A stretch of 8,675 bases of DNA from Bacillota bacterium. GTDB lineage: Bacteria > Bacillota > Limnochordia > Limnochordales > ZCTH02-B6. The notes beneath the pieces are model-generated. The model saw only the letters and a list, made by a program, of their open reading frames with translations. It was not told the DNA's origin and did no database searches. The translations under genes were made by a program, and so were the position numbers. Below, piece after piece: positions 1 to 6,564 of the stretch. Where the stretch lies: contig QGSR01000069.1 in assembly GCA_003387805.1 (NCBI GenBank), forward strand, positions 1 through 8,675, read 5' to 3'. The first letter of the stretch is position 1. Every line of letters begins with the position of its first letter.

Positions 1-542
1 GCGCTGGATCCCGCCTCCCGCGCGTACACCGTCTGGTAGCGTTCGGGATCCTCCAGATCCTCATGGATATAGGGCGGCAGCGGCACCTGCCCGGCTTGCT
101 GCAGCGCCTCGTCCAGAGGCCCCACCGAGCGGAAGCGCACGATGCGGCCGCCGCCTTCGGTGCGCTCCAGCACCTGGGCGGTGAGGAGGCCGTCGCCGAA
201 GGAGAGCACCGCGCCGGGCGCCACCCGGCGCCCGGGCCGCACCAAAGCCTCCCACGTGTCGCGGCTCAGCCGCCGCACCAGCAGCAGCTCCACCCGCCCG
301 CCCGTGGGCGCTTTCACGCCCAGAAGGCGTGCGGGGATGACGCGCGTGTCGTTGCGGACCAGAACGTCGCCCGGCGCCAGAAACTCCGGCAGATCCCGGA
401 AGGTCTTGTGCTGCAGCCGGCCGGTGCGCTTGTCCGCCACCAGCAGCCGGCTGGCGTCCCGGGGTGTCACGGGCCGCTGCGCGATGAGCTCTTCGGGCAG
501 TTCGTAGTCAAAGTCTTCGGTTCTCAGCCGCTCCGTGGTCAT
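1..542 (-). CDS. queA: QueA, tRNA preQ1 ribosyltransferase-isomerase (3'-truncated)
   Basis: Translating the minus strand from ATG at 542..540 gives 180 codons with no stop before the window edge. The family is about 340 residues, so roughly the N-terminal half is present. QueA transfers and isomerises the ribosyl group of S-adenosylmethionine onto 7-aminomethyl-7-deazaguanine in tRNA, giving epoxyqueuosine at the wobble position of tRNAs with GUN anticodons. Family hallmarks seen are FDYELPEELIAQRP (residues 11-24), the NDTRVIPARL block (64-73), GRVELLLVR (82-90), GQVPLPPYI (151-159) and DPERYQTVYA (165-174) followed by GSS. The start ATG overlaps the era stop as ATGA, and AGGAG at 554..558 lies 11 nt upstream, so translation is probably coupled to era. 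Position is unusual: recO normally follows era in Bacillota, while queA is usually near ruvAB and tgt. Identity is confident; the missing half cannot be judged. Confidence 0.95.
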   Translation of the reverse strand, partial: MTTERLRTEDFDYELPEELIAQRPVTPRDASRLLVADKRTGRLQHKTFRDLPEFLAPGDVLVRNDTRVIPARLLGVKAPTGGRVELLLVRRLSRDTWEALVRPGRRVAPGAVLSFGDGLLTAQVLERTEGGGRIVRFRSVGPLDEALQQAGQVPLPPYIHEDLEDPERYQTVYAREAGSS

Positions 543-1489
543 CGAAAGCCCAGCTCCTGCAAGGATCCGGCCCGATCCCGCCAGCCGGGCTTGGCCTTCA
601 CCCAAAGCTCCAGGTGCACTTGGCTGCCCAGCAGCCCTTCGATCTCCATGCGGGCCGCCTGGCCGATGCGCTTCAGCATGGAGCCGCCCCGGCCGATGAT
701 GATGCCTTTCTGGCTTTCCCGCTCGACGTAGATGGTGGCCCGCACGTCCACCAGGTCGCGCCCCGGCCGCGGCCTCAGCTCGTCCACCACCACCGCGACC
801 GAATGGGGCACTTCCTGCTCCGTGTTGTGCAGCACCTGCTCCCGGATGAACTCCGCGATGAGAAACTCCTCGGGGCGGTCGGTGGCCCAGTCGTCGGGGA
901 AATATTTGGGCCCCTCGGGCAGGCGGGCCACCACGTCCTCCAGCAGCGCCTCCAGCCCTTCTCCCGTGGCCGCGGACACCGCGTGCACCGATGCAAACGC
1001 CGCCAGCCCTTCGAACTTCGCCACGGCCGCCGCGACGCGCGCGTCGCCGAAGCGCGCGGCCAAATGATCGGGCGCGTCCTCCGGCGCCCCGTCGGCGGCC
1101 GCCACCAGGTCCACTTTGTTGACCACCAGCAGCACCGGCGCCCCGGCCTCGGCCAGGCGCTCCGCGATCCAACGGTCGCGGCCCGTCGGACCGTCGGCCC
1201 CGTCCACGACAAACAACACCACGTCCACGTCCGGGATGGCGGCGCGGGCCTGCTGCGTCATGTACTCTCCCAGCCGGTGCCGCGGCTTGTGCAGGCCGGG
1301 CGTGTCCACGAACACGATCTGCGCGTCGTCGCGGGTCAGCACCGCGTGGATGCGGTGGCGGGTGGTCTGCGGCTTGTCCGACACGATGGCGACCTTGGCG
1401 CCGACGAAGCGGTTGACCAGGGTGGACTTGCCGACGTTGGGGCGGCCGATGACCGCGACGAATCCGGAACGAAAGGGCTGCTCGCTCAT
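539..1489 (-). CDS. era: GTPase Era
   Basis: Era is an essential GTPase that binds the 3' end of 16S rRNA and assists 30S subunit maturation; it acts in the cytoplasm, often at the membrane. The 316-residue product compares with about 300 in Bacillus. Seen in order: P-loop GRPNVGKS (residues 15-22), switch region around SDKPQTTRHR (37-46), G3 DTPG (62-65), G4 NKVD (124-127), G5 near SAATGEG (172-178), and a C-terminal KH domain with the GIIIGRGGSMLKRIG core (262-276). The ATG at 1489..1487 was chosen because MSEQPFRSGFVAVIGRPN matches the usual Era N-terminus. An in-frame GTG at 1507 would add six residues and overlap cdd. No good Shine-Dalgarno precedes the ATG; it lies 7 nt after the cdd stop, so re-initiation after cdd is likely. 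The loop after NKVD is somewhat long and Ala/Asp-rich. All GTPase motifs are intact. Confidence 0.97.
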   Translation of the reverse strand: MSEQPFRSGFVAVIGRPNVGKSTLVNRFVGAKVAIVSDKPQTTRHRIHAVLTRDDAQIVFVDTPGLHKPRHRLGEYMTQQARAAIPDVDVVLFVVDGADGPTGRDRWIAERLAEAGAPVLLVVNKVDLVAAADGAPEDAPDHLAARFGDARVAAAVAKFEGLAAFASVHAVSAATGEGLEALLEDVVARLPEGPKYFPDDWATDRPEEFLIAEFIREQVLHNTEQEVPHSVAVVVDELRPRPGRDLVDVRATIYVERESQKGIIIGRGGSMLKRIGQAARMEIEGLLGSQVHLELWVKAKPGWRDRAGSLQELGFR

Positions 1490-1496
1490 TGGCCGC

Positions 1497-1928
1497 TTAC
1501 CCGTCACCCCCGCCCGGCAGCGAAAATACGCCCGGCAGAAGCTCCCGCACCGTCATGGTCCGCCGCTCCCCCGCCAGATTGGCCATGACGACGGGCATGT
1601 CCGGCGCGAACTCGGCCAGCACCTGGCGGCAGATGCCGCACGGCGGCACCGGCTCCGGGTAGTCCGCGACGACGGCCAGCGCGACCCACTCCCGCTGGCC
1701 CGCGGAGATGGCCGCGCCCGCGGCCGCCCGCTCCGCGCAGATGGTCGCGCCCAGGGACGCGTTCTCGAAATTGCAGCCCGCAAAGACGCGTCCGCTCTTC
1801 GTCAGGAGCGCCGCCCCCACCTTGAACCGCGAGTAGGGCACGTACGCCCTTTCGCGCACGGCGCGGGCTTCCTCCAGGAGCTGTTCTACGTCGATGTCGA
1901 TCTTCTGCTCCGTACCGTCATTTGTCAC
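1497..1928 (-). CDS. cdd: Cytidine deaminase, probable internal start
   Basis: Cdd hydrolytically deaminates cytidine and deoxycytidine to uridine and deoxyuridine in pyrimidine salvage; it is a soluble zinc enzyme, usually tetrameric in this short form. Initiation at GTG 1928..1926 gives 143 residues, close to the roughly 136 of Bacillus Cdd. Seen are YVPYSRFKVGAAL (near residues 29-41), FENAS near 54-58, the catalytic CAE (C64, E66) and PPCGIC (C97, C100). Together these supply the three zinc cysteines and the proton-shuttling glutamate. AAGGAGG at 1938..1944, 9 nt before the GTG, is the best argument for independent translation. The frame is nevertheless open through from dgkA, so a DgkA-Cdd fusion is also possible. 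The gene is followed 7 nt later by era, the common Bacillota order dgkA-cdd-era. The active site is complete. Confidence 0.9.
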   Translation of the reverse strand: MTNDGTEQKIDIDVEQLLEEARAVRERAYVPYSRFKVGAALLTKSGRVFAGCNFENASLGATICAERAAAGAAISAGQREWVALAVVADYPEPVPPCGICRQVLAEFAPDMPVVMANLAGERRTMTVRELLPGVFSLPGGGDG

Positions 1929-2366
1929 GTCGGTGACCCTCCTTGTCCTGTGGCCGCCGGGCAGTGCGCGCGGCGTCAGGGCCAGCCCCGCGCCCACGGC
2001 CGCGGCCGTCGCCGGGGGCAGGTAGTCCCGAAAGACAATGTACCCCACCGCAACCGACACCGCGGCCGCAGTCAGCACCGCGGCCGCGGCCACGTTTTTG
2101 GCCACCGCGGCCAGCGGGTGGTATGCCGGCGACGACAAGTCCACCGCCGCCTCCAGGGCGGTGTTGAACAGCTCGGCCGTCATGACGAGGCCGATGGCCA
2201 GAACCAAAAGCGCCACGCCGGGCGCTGGCACCCGCAGCCAGGCGGCCAGCGCCAGCACCGCGGCGGCCGCGGCCGTGTGAATGCGCAGGTTGCGCTCGGT
2301 GCGCAGCGCCTGCCGCACGCCCTCGAAAGCGAAACGAAAGCTTTCGGCCAGCGTGCGGGCTTTCAC
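1497..2366 (-). CDS. dgkA: DgkA-type membrane kinase in one reading frame with cytidine deaminase
   Basis: One open frame of 289 codons carries two families. Residues 1 to about 117 match the Gram-positive DgkA family, which phosphorylates undecaprenol (or diacylglycerol) at the membrane. They have a basic amphipathic N-terminus with RTERNLRIH (22-30), hydrophobic segments near 31-44, 50-64 and 93-112, and the catalytic AELFNTALEAAVD block (64-76; E65, N68, E72) followed by YHPLAAVAKN (82-91). Standalone DgkA is about 120-130 residues. Here no stop follows: a linker rich in Ala, Gly and Pro (117-146) leads straight into a full cytidine deaminase (147-289). The start is GTG at 2366..2364, overlapping the ybeY TGA as GTGA; a second GTG lies 9 nt upstream. 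No strong Shine-Dalgarno is seen, so coupling to ybeY is likely. G/C third positions continue through most of the linker, so it is probably genuinely coding. Whether a fused polypeptide accumulates is unknown, because Cdd has its own internal start. Confidence 0.85.
   Translation of the reverse strand: MKARTLAESFRFAFEGVRQALRTERNLRIHTAAAAAVLALAAWLRVPAPGVALLVLAIGLVMTAELFNTALEAAVDLSSPAYHPLAAVAKNVAAAAVLTAAAVSVAVGYIVFRDYLPPATAAAVGAGLALTPRALPGGHRTRRVTDVTNDGTEQKIDIDVEQLLEEARAVRERAYVPYSRFKVGAALLTKSGRVFAGCNFENASLGATICAERAAAGAAISAGQREWVALAVVADYPEPVPPCGICRQVLAEFAPDMPVVMANLAGERRTMTVRELLPGVFSLPGGGDG
1938..1944 (-). promoter_or_regulatory. Shine-Dalgarno for cdd inside the dgkA reading frame
   Basis: The minus strand reads AAGGAGG, then 9 nt, then the GTG at 1928. 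In the through-frame this is written as codons AGG ACA AGG AGG, whereas Arg elsewhere nearby is mostly CGC/CGG. The departure from local codon choice suggests the bases are kept for ribosome binding rather than for the amino acids. Confidence 0.8.
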
Positions 2367-2842
2367 CGGGGCCACCCGGTGGCCGACAGCACCGCTTCTT
2401 CCTTGGCCCGCATCTCGGCCCGGGACGCCTCGTCGTCGTGCTCGTATCCTAGCAGATGCAGGACGCCGTGGACAAGCAAGAACGCCAGCTCCCGCCCGAA
2501 GGAGTGCCCGTACTCCTCGGCCTGCCGGCGGGCGGTTTCGACGGAGATGACCACGTCGCCCAAAAGCAGCGGCCGTTCGGGATGCAGCCCGGGCTCGGCC
2601 GCGATTTGCGCCAGCTCGTCTTTCGTGAACAAGGGGAACGACAGCACGTCGGTGGGCCCGGCCACGCCCCGGTACTGTTCGTTCAGCTCCGCGATGGCCT
2701 CGTCGTCCACCAGCGTCAGACCGATCTCCACGTCCTCCGGATTCCATTGGGGCGCCAGCGCGGCCCGCACCACTTTCGGCAGCGCCTGCTCCAGTTTTTC
2801 GTCCAGCTCCATGGACGACTCGTTGACGACAATCAAAGCCAT
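2363..2842 (-). CDS. ybeY: Endoribonuclease YbeY
   Basis: YbeY (YqfG in Bacillus) is a zinc-dependent single-strand endoribonuclease acting in 16S rRNA 3'-end maturation and 70S quality control. The 159-residue length is typical. The zinc site HGVLHLLGYEH is at residues 125-135 (H125, H129, H135). Conserved TDVLSFP (64-70) and GDVVISV (95-101) are present, as expected for the family. The ATG at 2842..2840 shares its A with the TAA of the upstream pgpH (TAATG), and GAGG sits about 8 nt upstream, so the two genes are coupled. At the other end its TGA overlaps the dgkA GTG as GTGA. Its functional partner Era is encoded two genes on. Nothing is missing. Confidence 0.96.
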   Translation of the reverse strand: MALIVVNESSMELDEKLEQALPKVVRAALAPQWNPEDVEIGLTLVDDEAIAELNEQYRGVAGPTDVLSFPLFTKDELAQIAAEPGLHPERPLLLGDVVISVETARRQAEEYGHSFGRELAFLLVHGVLHLLGYEHDDEASRAEMRAKEEAVLSATGWPR

Positions 2843-5121
2843 TACGCTCGCCTCGCTTCGGGCTCCACCGCTTTGCGCAGCTCATGCTCCTTGAGTTCGG
2901 GGTACTCCACCCGCTTGTGGAAGATGCCGGTCAGCACGCGCACGAACGCGTCCGCGATCTTGTCCAAGTCGCGCAGCGTCAGATTGCTTTCGTCCAGCTG
3001 GCCCGACTCCAGCCGCTCCTTGATAAGCCGCCGCACCAGGCCCTCGATGCGGCCCGGCGTGGGCCGGCTGAGGGAGCGCACCGCGGCCTCGACGCCGTCG
3101 GCCAGCATCACCAGCGCCGTCTCCTTGGACTGCGGCTTGGGCCCCGGATACCGGAAGTCCTGCTCGTCCACGGGCTCGCCCTGCGCGGCCTCCACCGCCT
3201 TTTGGTAGAAATACTTTACCAGGTCGGTTCCGTGGTGCTCCTTGATGAAGTCGACGATGACCGGCGGCAGCTGGTACTCCTGCGCGAGCTCCACCCCGTC
3301 TTTGACGTGGGAGATGACGATGAGCGTGCTCAGCGTCGGGGAGATTTTGTCGTGGGGATTTTCCCCGCCGAACTGGTTTTCCACGAAAAAGTACGGCCGC
3401 TTCGTCTTGCCGATGTCGTGGTACTGGGCCCCCACCCGCACCAGCAGCGGGTCCGCGCCGATAGCTTCGGCCGCGGCCTCGGCCAGATTGCCCACCAAAA
3501 TGCTGTGGTGGTAGGAGCCGGGCGCTTCCATCAGCAGCTTGCGCAGCAGCGGATGGTTCGGGTTGGACAGCTCCAGCAGCCGGATGGACGACGTGATGCG
3601 GAAAAGCGTCTCCAGGTACGGCAAAAGCCCGATGGTGCCCACCGCGGACACAAGGCCCGTCACGACGCCGAGAAACGAGTACTGAATGATGAACATGTCG
3701 CTGCGCAAGAGGCCCAGGGCCACCATGGTGAGAAAGCTTGTCCCGCCCACGATGAAGCCGGCCCGCGTCAAGTCCGAGCGCTGGCTGACCCGGGACACGC
3801 TGTAGACGGCCGAGATGCCGCCCGCAAGGGCGACGATGAACACGCGGCCGTCCAGACCGTACAGCGCCGCCGCCATGACCGCCAGCATGATGATGACGAT
3901 CAGCGCGACGCGCGAGTCCACCAGCAAGGGAAACAACAGACCCGCCAGCCCCACGGGCACCAGAAAGCCGCTGCCTTCCCAGGGAATAAAGGTGCCCACT
4001 TTCGCCAGCGCCGTGACCAGGAGCACGATCAACCCCATGAGGGCCAGCTGCGCGTCGCTGCGGAAAATGTCCGGCCGCTGCTGGTACAAGTACACGCCCA
4101 CCATGGTGAACAGCAGCAGCTGCAGCACCAGCACGCCCGCCACGAAGCCGTAGTCCGGGCGGCCGTCCACCAGGCCCAGGTCCTGAAGCAGCAGGATGTG
4201 CTCCAGCTCCACCTGATCGCCCCGGCGGATAATGATCTGCCCTTCCCGGATGCGCACCTCGGCCACGCCCCGCATGGCTTCCTGACGGGCCCGCTCGATC
4301 TTTTCGGGGCTCGGAATCAAGTTCGGGCGCATGACCGACTGCACCAGCGGGATCATAAGTTCCCGGCGATCCTCCGCCGCGTCCCGGATCCCCGCGTGCA
4401 GCGCCACGGTGGCCCGCTCGCGCTCCAGATCCATTTCGCCGATGCGCCGGGTCGTCATGATGTTGACGGCCGCGCTGCGGACCGCGGCCTCCAGCTCGTC
4501 CACCTCGCGCGCGGACATGCGCGCCAGCGTTTCCGCGGCCCGGGGCGAAACGTCCAGCCCCAGTTCGGAAAACGCGTCCAGCACCCGGGCCGTGCGGGCC
4601 TGCAGGTCCGCCTCGGGCTCGCCCGCGCCTTCGCTCTCCCCGCCCGGCGGCGGGCCCGCCTCGCCGTCCTCCGGCGCTTCGGGCGCCTCCGGCTCCGCCA
4701 GCGCCTGCCGGAGCACGGCGAACATGGCGGCCAGCCGCTCTTCGCTGCGCAGCGCCTCCGCCGGATTAATTTCCCAGTTGACCGGGTCCAGCTCGGCCTC
4801 CCGCAGCGCCTGGCGGGCCGCCTCCTCCCGCAGCTGCTCCGTGCGGTGGCGGTTGACCACGTCGCGCGGGGCCACCACGTCGCGGGTGGCCACGTCGCCC
4901 ACTTCCCAGTCGACGCCGTCGGGCGCGCTGCTGGCCACGGCCAGCGCGAACATAATGAGGAACAGTCCGACAACGAGCAGCGCGCGCCGCGTCGGACTGG
5001 GTTTGCGAAACACTTCCGATACCGGGACCGACACCCGCGTGCGCCAAACTTCCCGCAGCGACGGTCCGCCGCGGGGCTTGCCGGCGCCCGGGGCGCCGCC
5101 CGGTTCCTGTTTCATGCCCAT
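2842..5121 (-). CDS. pgpH: PgpH/YqfF, 7TMR-HD cyclic-di-AMP phosphodiesterase
   Basis: PgpH hydrolyses c-di-AMP to 5'-pApA through a cytoplasmic HD domain and thereby lowers a second messenger that controls potassium and osmotic balance. Numbering from ATG 5121 (759 residues): N-terminal transmembrane helix near 47-65, a large outside domain to about 325, seven hydrophobic segments from about 325 to 503, then the HD domain. Metal ligands or conserved positions seen are H538/H539 (the HHS motif), H568-D569 in YHDIGK, H590 in NPHDK, H605, H629-H630 in EHHGT, and D675 in ADGVEA. The outside domain holds an acidic, proline-rich stretch (144-173). Start choice: an ATG at 5130 directly abuts GAAGG (5131..5135), too close for ribosome binding, whereas the ATG at 5121 is 9 nt from it. 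A third ATG lies at 5115. The gene follows yqfD by about 28 nt; phoH, usually found between them, is absent. It is coupled to ybeY through TAATG. Confidence 0.95.
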   Translation of the reverse strand: MGMKQEPGGAPGAGKPRGGPSLREVWRTRVSVPVSEVFRKPSPTRRALLVVGLFLIMFALAVASSAPDGVDWEVGDVATRDVVAPRDVVNRHRTEQLREEAARQALREAELDPVNWEINPAEALRSEERLAAMFAVLRQALAEPEAPEAPEDGEAGPPPGGESEGAGEPEADLQARTARVLDAFSELGLDVSPRAAETLARMSAREVDELEAAVRSAAVNIMTTRRIGEMDLERERATVALHAGIRDAAEDRRELMIPLVQSVMRPNLIPSPEKIERARQEAMRGVAEVRIREGQIIIRRGDQVELEHILLLQDLGLVDGRPDYGFVAGVLVLQLLLFTMVGVYLYQQRPDIFRSDAQLALMGLIVLLVTALAKVGTFIPWEGSGFLVPVGLAGLLFPLLVDSRVALIVIIMLAVMAAALYGLDGRVFIVALAGGISAVYSVSRVSQRSDLTRAGFIVGGTSFLTMVALGLLRSDMFIIQYSFLGVVTGLVSAVGTIGLLPYLETLFRITSSIRLLELSNPNHPLLRKLLMEAPGSYHHSILVGNLAEAAAEAIGADPLLVRVGAQYHDIGKTKRPYFFVENQFGGENPHDKISPTLSTLIVISHVKDGVELAQEYQLPPVIVDFIKEHHGTDLVKYFYQKAVEAAQGEPVDEQDFRYPGPKPQSKETALVMLADGVEAAVRSLSRPTPGRIEGLVRRLIKERLESGQLDESNLTLRDLDKIADAFVRVLTGIFHKRVEYPELKEHELRKAVEPEARRA

Positions 5122-5149
5122 TCGTTTCATCCTTCGGCCGGCCGCGTCG

Positions 5150-6193
5150 TCAAGGCTCTTCCGCGGCCAGCGGCGAAAACCGGCCCAGCTCCTGGAGCAC
5201 GGTGATGGTCACCGCCGCGCGCACGACGCCGGGCTCCACGCCCCGATCGTCCACGACGACGACTTCTTCGTCAATGACGCGCGCCTCCGGAGGCAGCGAC
5301 GCCCGAGCCTGCCGCCGAGCCCGCTCCACGGCCGCCCGGGTCAAGGCGGCCGGCGAAGCACCGGCGGGGTCATCCGCTGCTGCGTCCTCGGGCCTGGCTT
5401 CGCCGTAGCCCCGGTACCAGGCGCGTCCCAGGACGGATCCCGCCGCCCGCACCACGGGCGGCAGCCCCGCCTGCACCCGCTCCTCGTAGGCCCGCGTCCC
5501 CGGCGTCAGCGCCCCGCTGATGAGCGTCATGCCCGCCTGCACCGTGTCTCCGGGGGCCACCAGCGGCTCGCCGGCGGTGACGACAACCCGCTCCACCAAA
5601 CCGTCGCGCACGGCCACCACGTGACCGGGCCGGGTCAGGGCCGGATCCGCTTCCGTGCGCTCCACCACCCGCACCGTGGCCACCGTGCCCCGCAGCTCCA
5701 CCGCGGCCCACGCCAGACGGGGCAGCGCCAGGTGGAGCGAACGCACCACGTCTTCGCGGCGCACGTCCGCCCGCGGCGCTCCCGGCCGCAGCCCGGCCGC
5801 GGCGGCGGCTTCCAGCACGGCCGCGGGCGGCAGCGTCTGCGCGCCGTCTACGTGCACGAACCATACGAACTGGGCCAGCCAGTACAAAACGCCGACGAAG
5901 ACGGCGCCGCCCAGCACCAGGCCCGGGCGCCGCCGGGCTTGGGCGGCCCAAAACGGCAGGCCCGCTTTGCCGACCACGTCCACCCGCACGCCCAGCCGCC
6001 GGCCCAGCCGCGCGAGGCGGCGGTAGTCCGCCGCGAACGCCCGGCCGAGCAGGAGGGCGGACGACGCCCGCTCCAGATCCCACAGCGCCAGGCCTTCCCG
6101 GACGGCGCCGTTGATCAGCGCCTCCAGGCGGCGGCCGTACGCTCTGATTATAACATAGCCCCGAACATGCCACCACAAGCGGCGGACCAGCAA
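5150..6193 (-). CDS. yqfD: Sporulation protein YqfD (compact form)
   Basis: YqfD is a mother-cell membrane protein needed for sporulation in Bacillus; its biochemical role is not settled. The 347-residue product has an N-terminal cytoplasmic part starting LWWHVRGYVIIRAYGRRLEA, a KAGLPF motif (76-81), one transmembrane helix at about 91-112, and an outer part with GDTVQAGMTLISG (215-227), GRAWYRGYGEA (256-266) and a C-terminal block RARRQARASLPPEARVIDEE (291-310). The Bacillus protein is about 398 residues; the shortfall appears to lie after the GRAWY motif, where a short Ala/Asp/Pro-rich linker (267-283) replaces a longer region. The start is TTG at 6193..6191, 12 nt after the yqfC stop, with GAGGGGG at 6201..6207 overlapping that stop. 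The alignment with Bacillus YqfD from memory fits this start. The pairing with yqfC supports the call. Confidence 0.9.
   Translation of the reverse strand: MLVRRLWWHVRGYVIIRAYGRRLEALINGAVREGLALWDLERASSALLLGRAFAADYRRLARLGRRLGVRVDVVGKAGLPFWAAQARRRPGLVLGGAVFVGVLYWLAQFVWFVHVDGAQTLPPAAVLEAAAAAGLRPGAPRADVRREDVVRSLHLALPRLAWAAVELRGTVATVRVVERTEADPALTRPGHVVAVRDGLVERVVVTAGEPLVAPGDTVQAGMTLISGALTPGTRAYEERVQAGLPPVVRAAGSVLGRAWYRGYGEARPEDAAADDPAGASPAALTRAAVERARRQARASLPPEARVIDEEVVVVDDRGVEPGVVRAAVTITVLQELGRFSPLAAEEP
6147..6155 (-). promoter_or_regulatory. Possible internal extended -10 promoter in yqfD
   Basis: The minus strand reads TGTTATAAT, a perfect extended -10 (TGnTATAAT), inside codons 12-16 of yqfD. 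No good TTGACA-like -35 is visible at the normal spacing; TTGTGG lies too far upstream. Extended -10 elements can work with a weak -35. Transcription would start near 6140 and would read pgpH, ybeY, dgkA-cdd, era and queA. The AT-rich island is conspicuous in such GC-rich DNA, but it may simply encode Tyr-Val-Ile-Ile. Confidence 0.35.
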
Positions 6194-6205
6194 GGCGCCG
6201 CCCCC

Positions 6206-6484
6206 TCAGCGCCGCAGCTCGACGTGGACGATGCGGCCGTCCACCACCAGTTCCCGGGGAAGGATGCTGCCGATGCGCAAACCGGCGCCGGTGATGACCA
6301 GCTCGCCCCGGGCGGTGCGGATGCGCATCGCCCGGGGGTCGTACTGAAGAAGTCCCAGATGGTTTTCGACCAGAACCTGGACGTTCCCGATGAGGGTCGT
6401 TTTCGGGACGTTCAGCAAAACTTCCGGAGGCAGATCCAAGGCATGCACAAGCCGTTCGGCCACGCTCGGGCGCTCGCGCTCCAC
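6206..6484 (-). CDS. yqfC: Sporulation protein YqfC (YabP/YqfC family)
   Basis: YqfC is a small protein of the YabP/YqfC family made in the mother cell of sporulating Bacillota, where its gene is normally cotranscribed with yqfD under sigma-E. The 92-residue length equals the Bacillus form (about 93). The family signature is clear: LDLPPEVLLNVPKTTLIGN (residues 16-34), then VENHLGLLQYDP (39-50), a GELVITG turn (60-66) and an ILPREL motif (74-79). No signal peptide or membrane helix is seen. The start is GTG at 6484..6482 with GGAGGGG at 6492..6498, 7 nt away. Upstream in-frame codons lack a stop for a few triplets, but no better start with a Shine-Dalgarno is visible. yqfD begins 12 nt after its stop. 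Confidence 0.93.
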   Translation of the reverse strand: MERERPSVAERLVHALDLPPEVLLNVPKTTLIGNVQVLVENHLGLLQYDPRAMRIRTARGELVITGAGLRIGSILPRELVVDGRIVHVELRR

Positions 6485-6503
6485 CGCGCTCCCCTCCCGC
6501 TGC

Positions 6504-6530
6504 AGTCTATGTTCCGCCGCAGCGGTTTAA
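6504..6530 (-). promoter_or_regulatory. Weak sigma-E-like promoter candidate before yqfC
   Basis: The minus strand has CATAGACT at 6504..6511, fitting the CATAnnnT pattern of sigma-E -10 elements, and TTAAAC at 6525..6530 about 13 nt upstream. yqfC-yqfD is sigma-E dependent in Bacillus. Against it, the transcript would begin near 6497, inside the proposed Shine-Dalgarno, and the -35 match is poor. Confidence 0.2.
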
Positions 6531-6564
6531 GACGAGGCCGGGCCGGGAAACGGGACCGCCGGTG

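Noticed and set aside
61..731. Open frames on both strands overlapping the left edge (61-255 minus, 63-731 plus, 142-507 plus)
   Set aside because: The minus-strand frame beginning at 542 encodes clear QueA motifs, so the others are shadows.
1490..1507. Alternative GTG start for era adding six residues
   Set aside because: The Era family begins a few residues before the SGFVAVIGRPN block, matching the ATG at 1489, and the extension overlaps the cdd stop.
2367..2885. Upstream extension of the dgkA-cdd frame across the whole of ybeY
   Set aside because: The extension is Arg/Gly/Ala-rich without domains and overlaps YbeY, whose zinc motif is in the other frame; the frame is merely stop-free.
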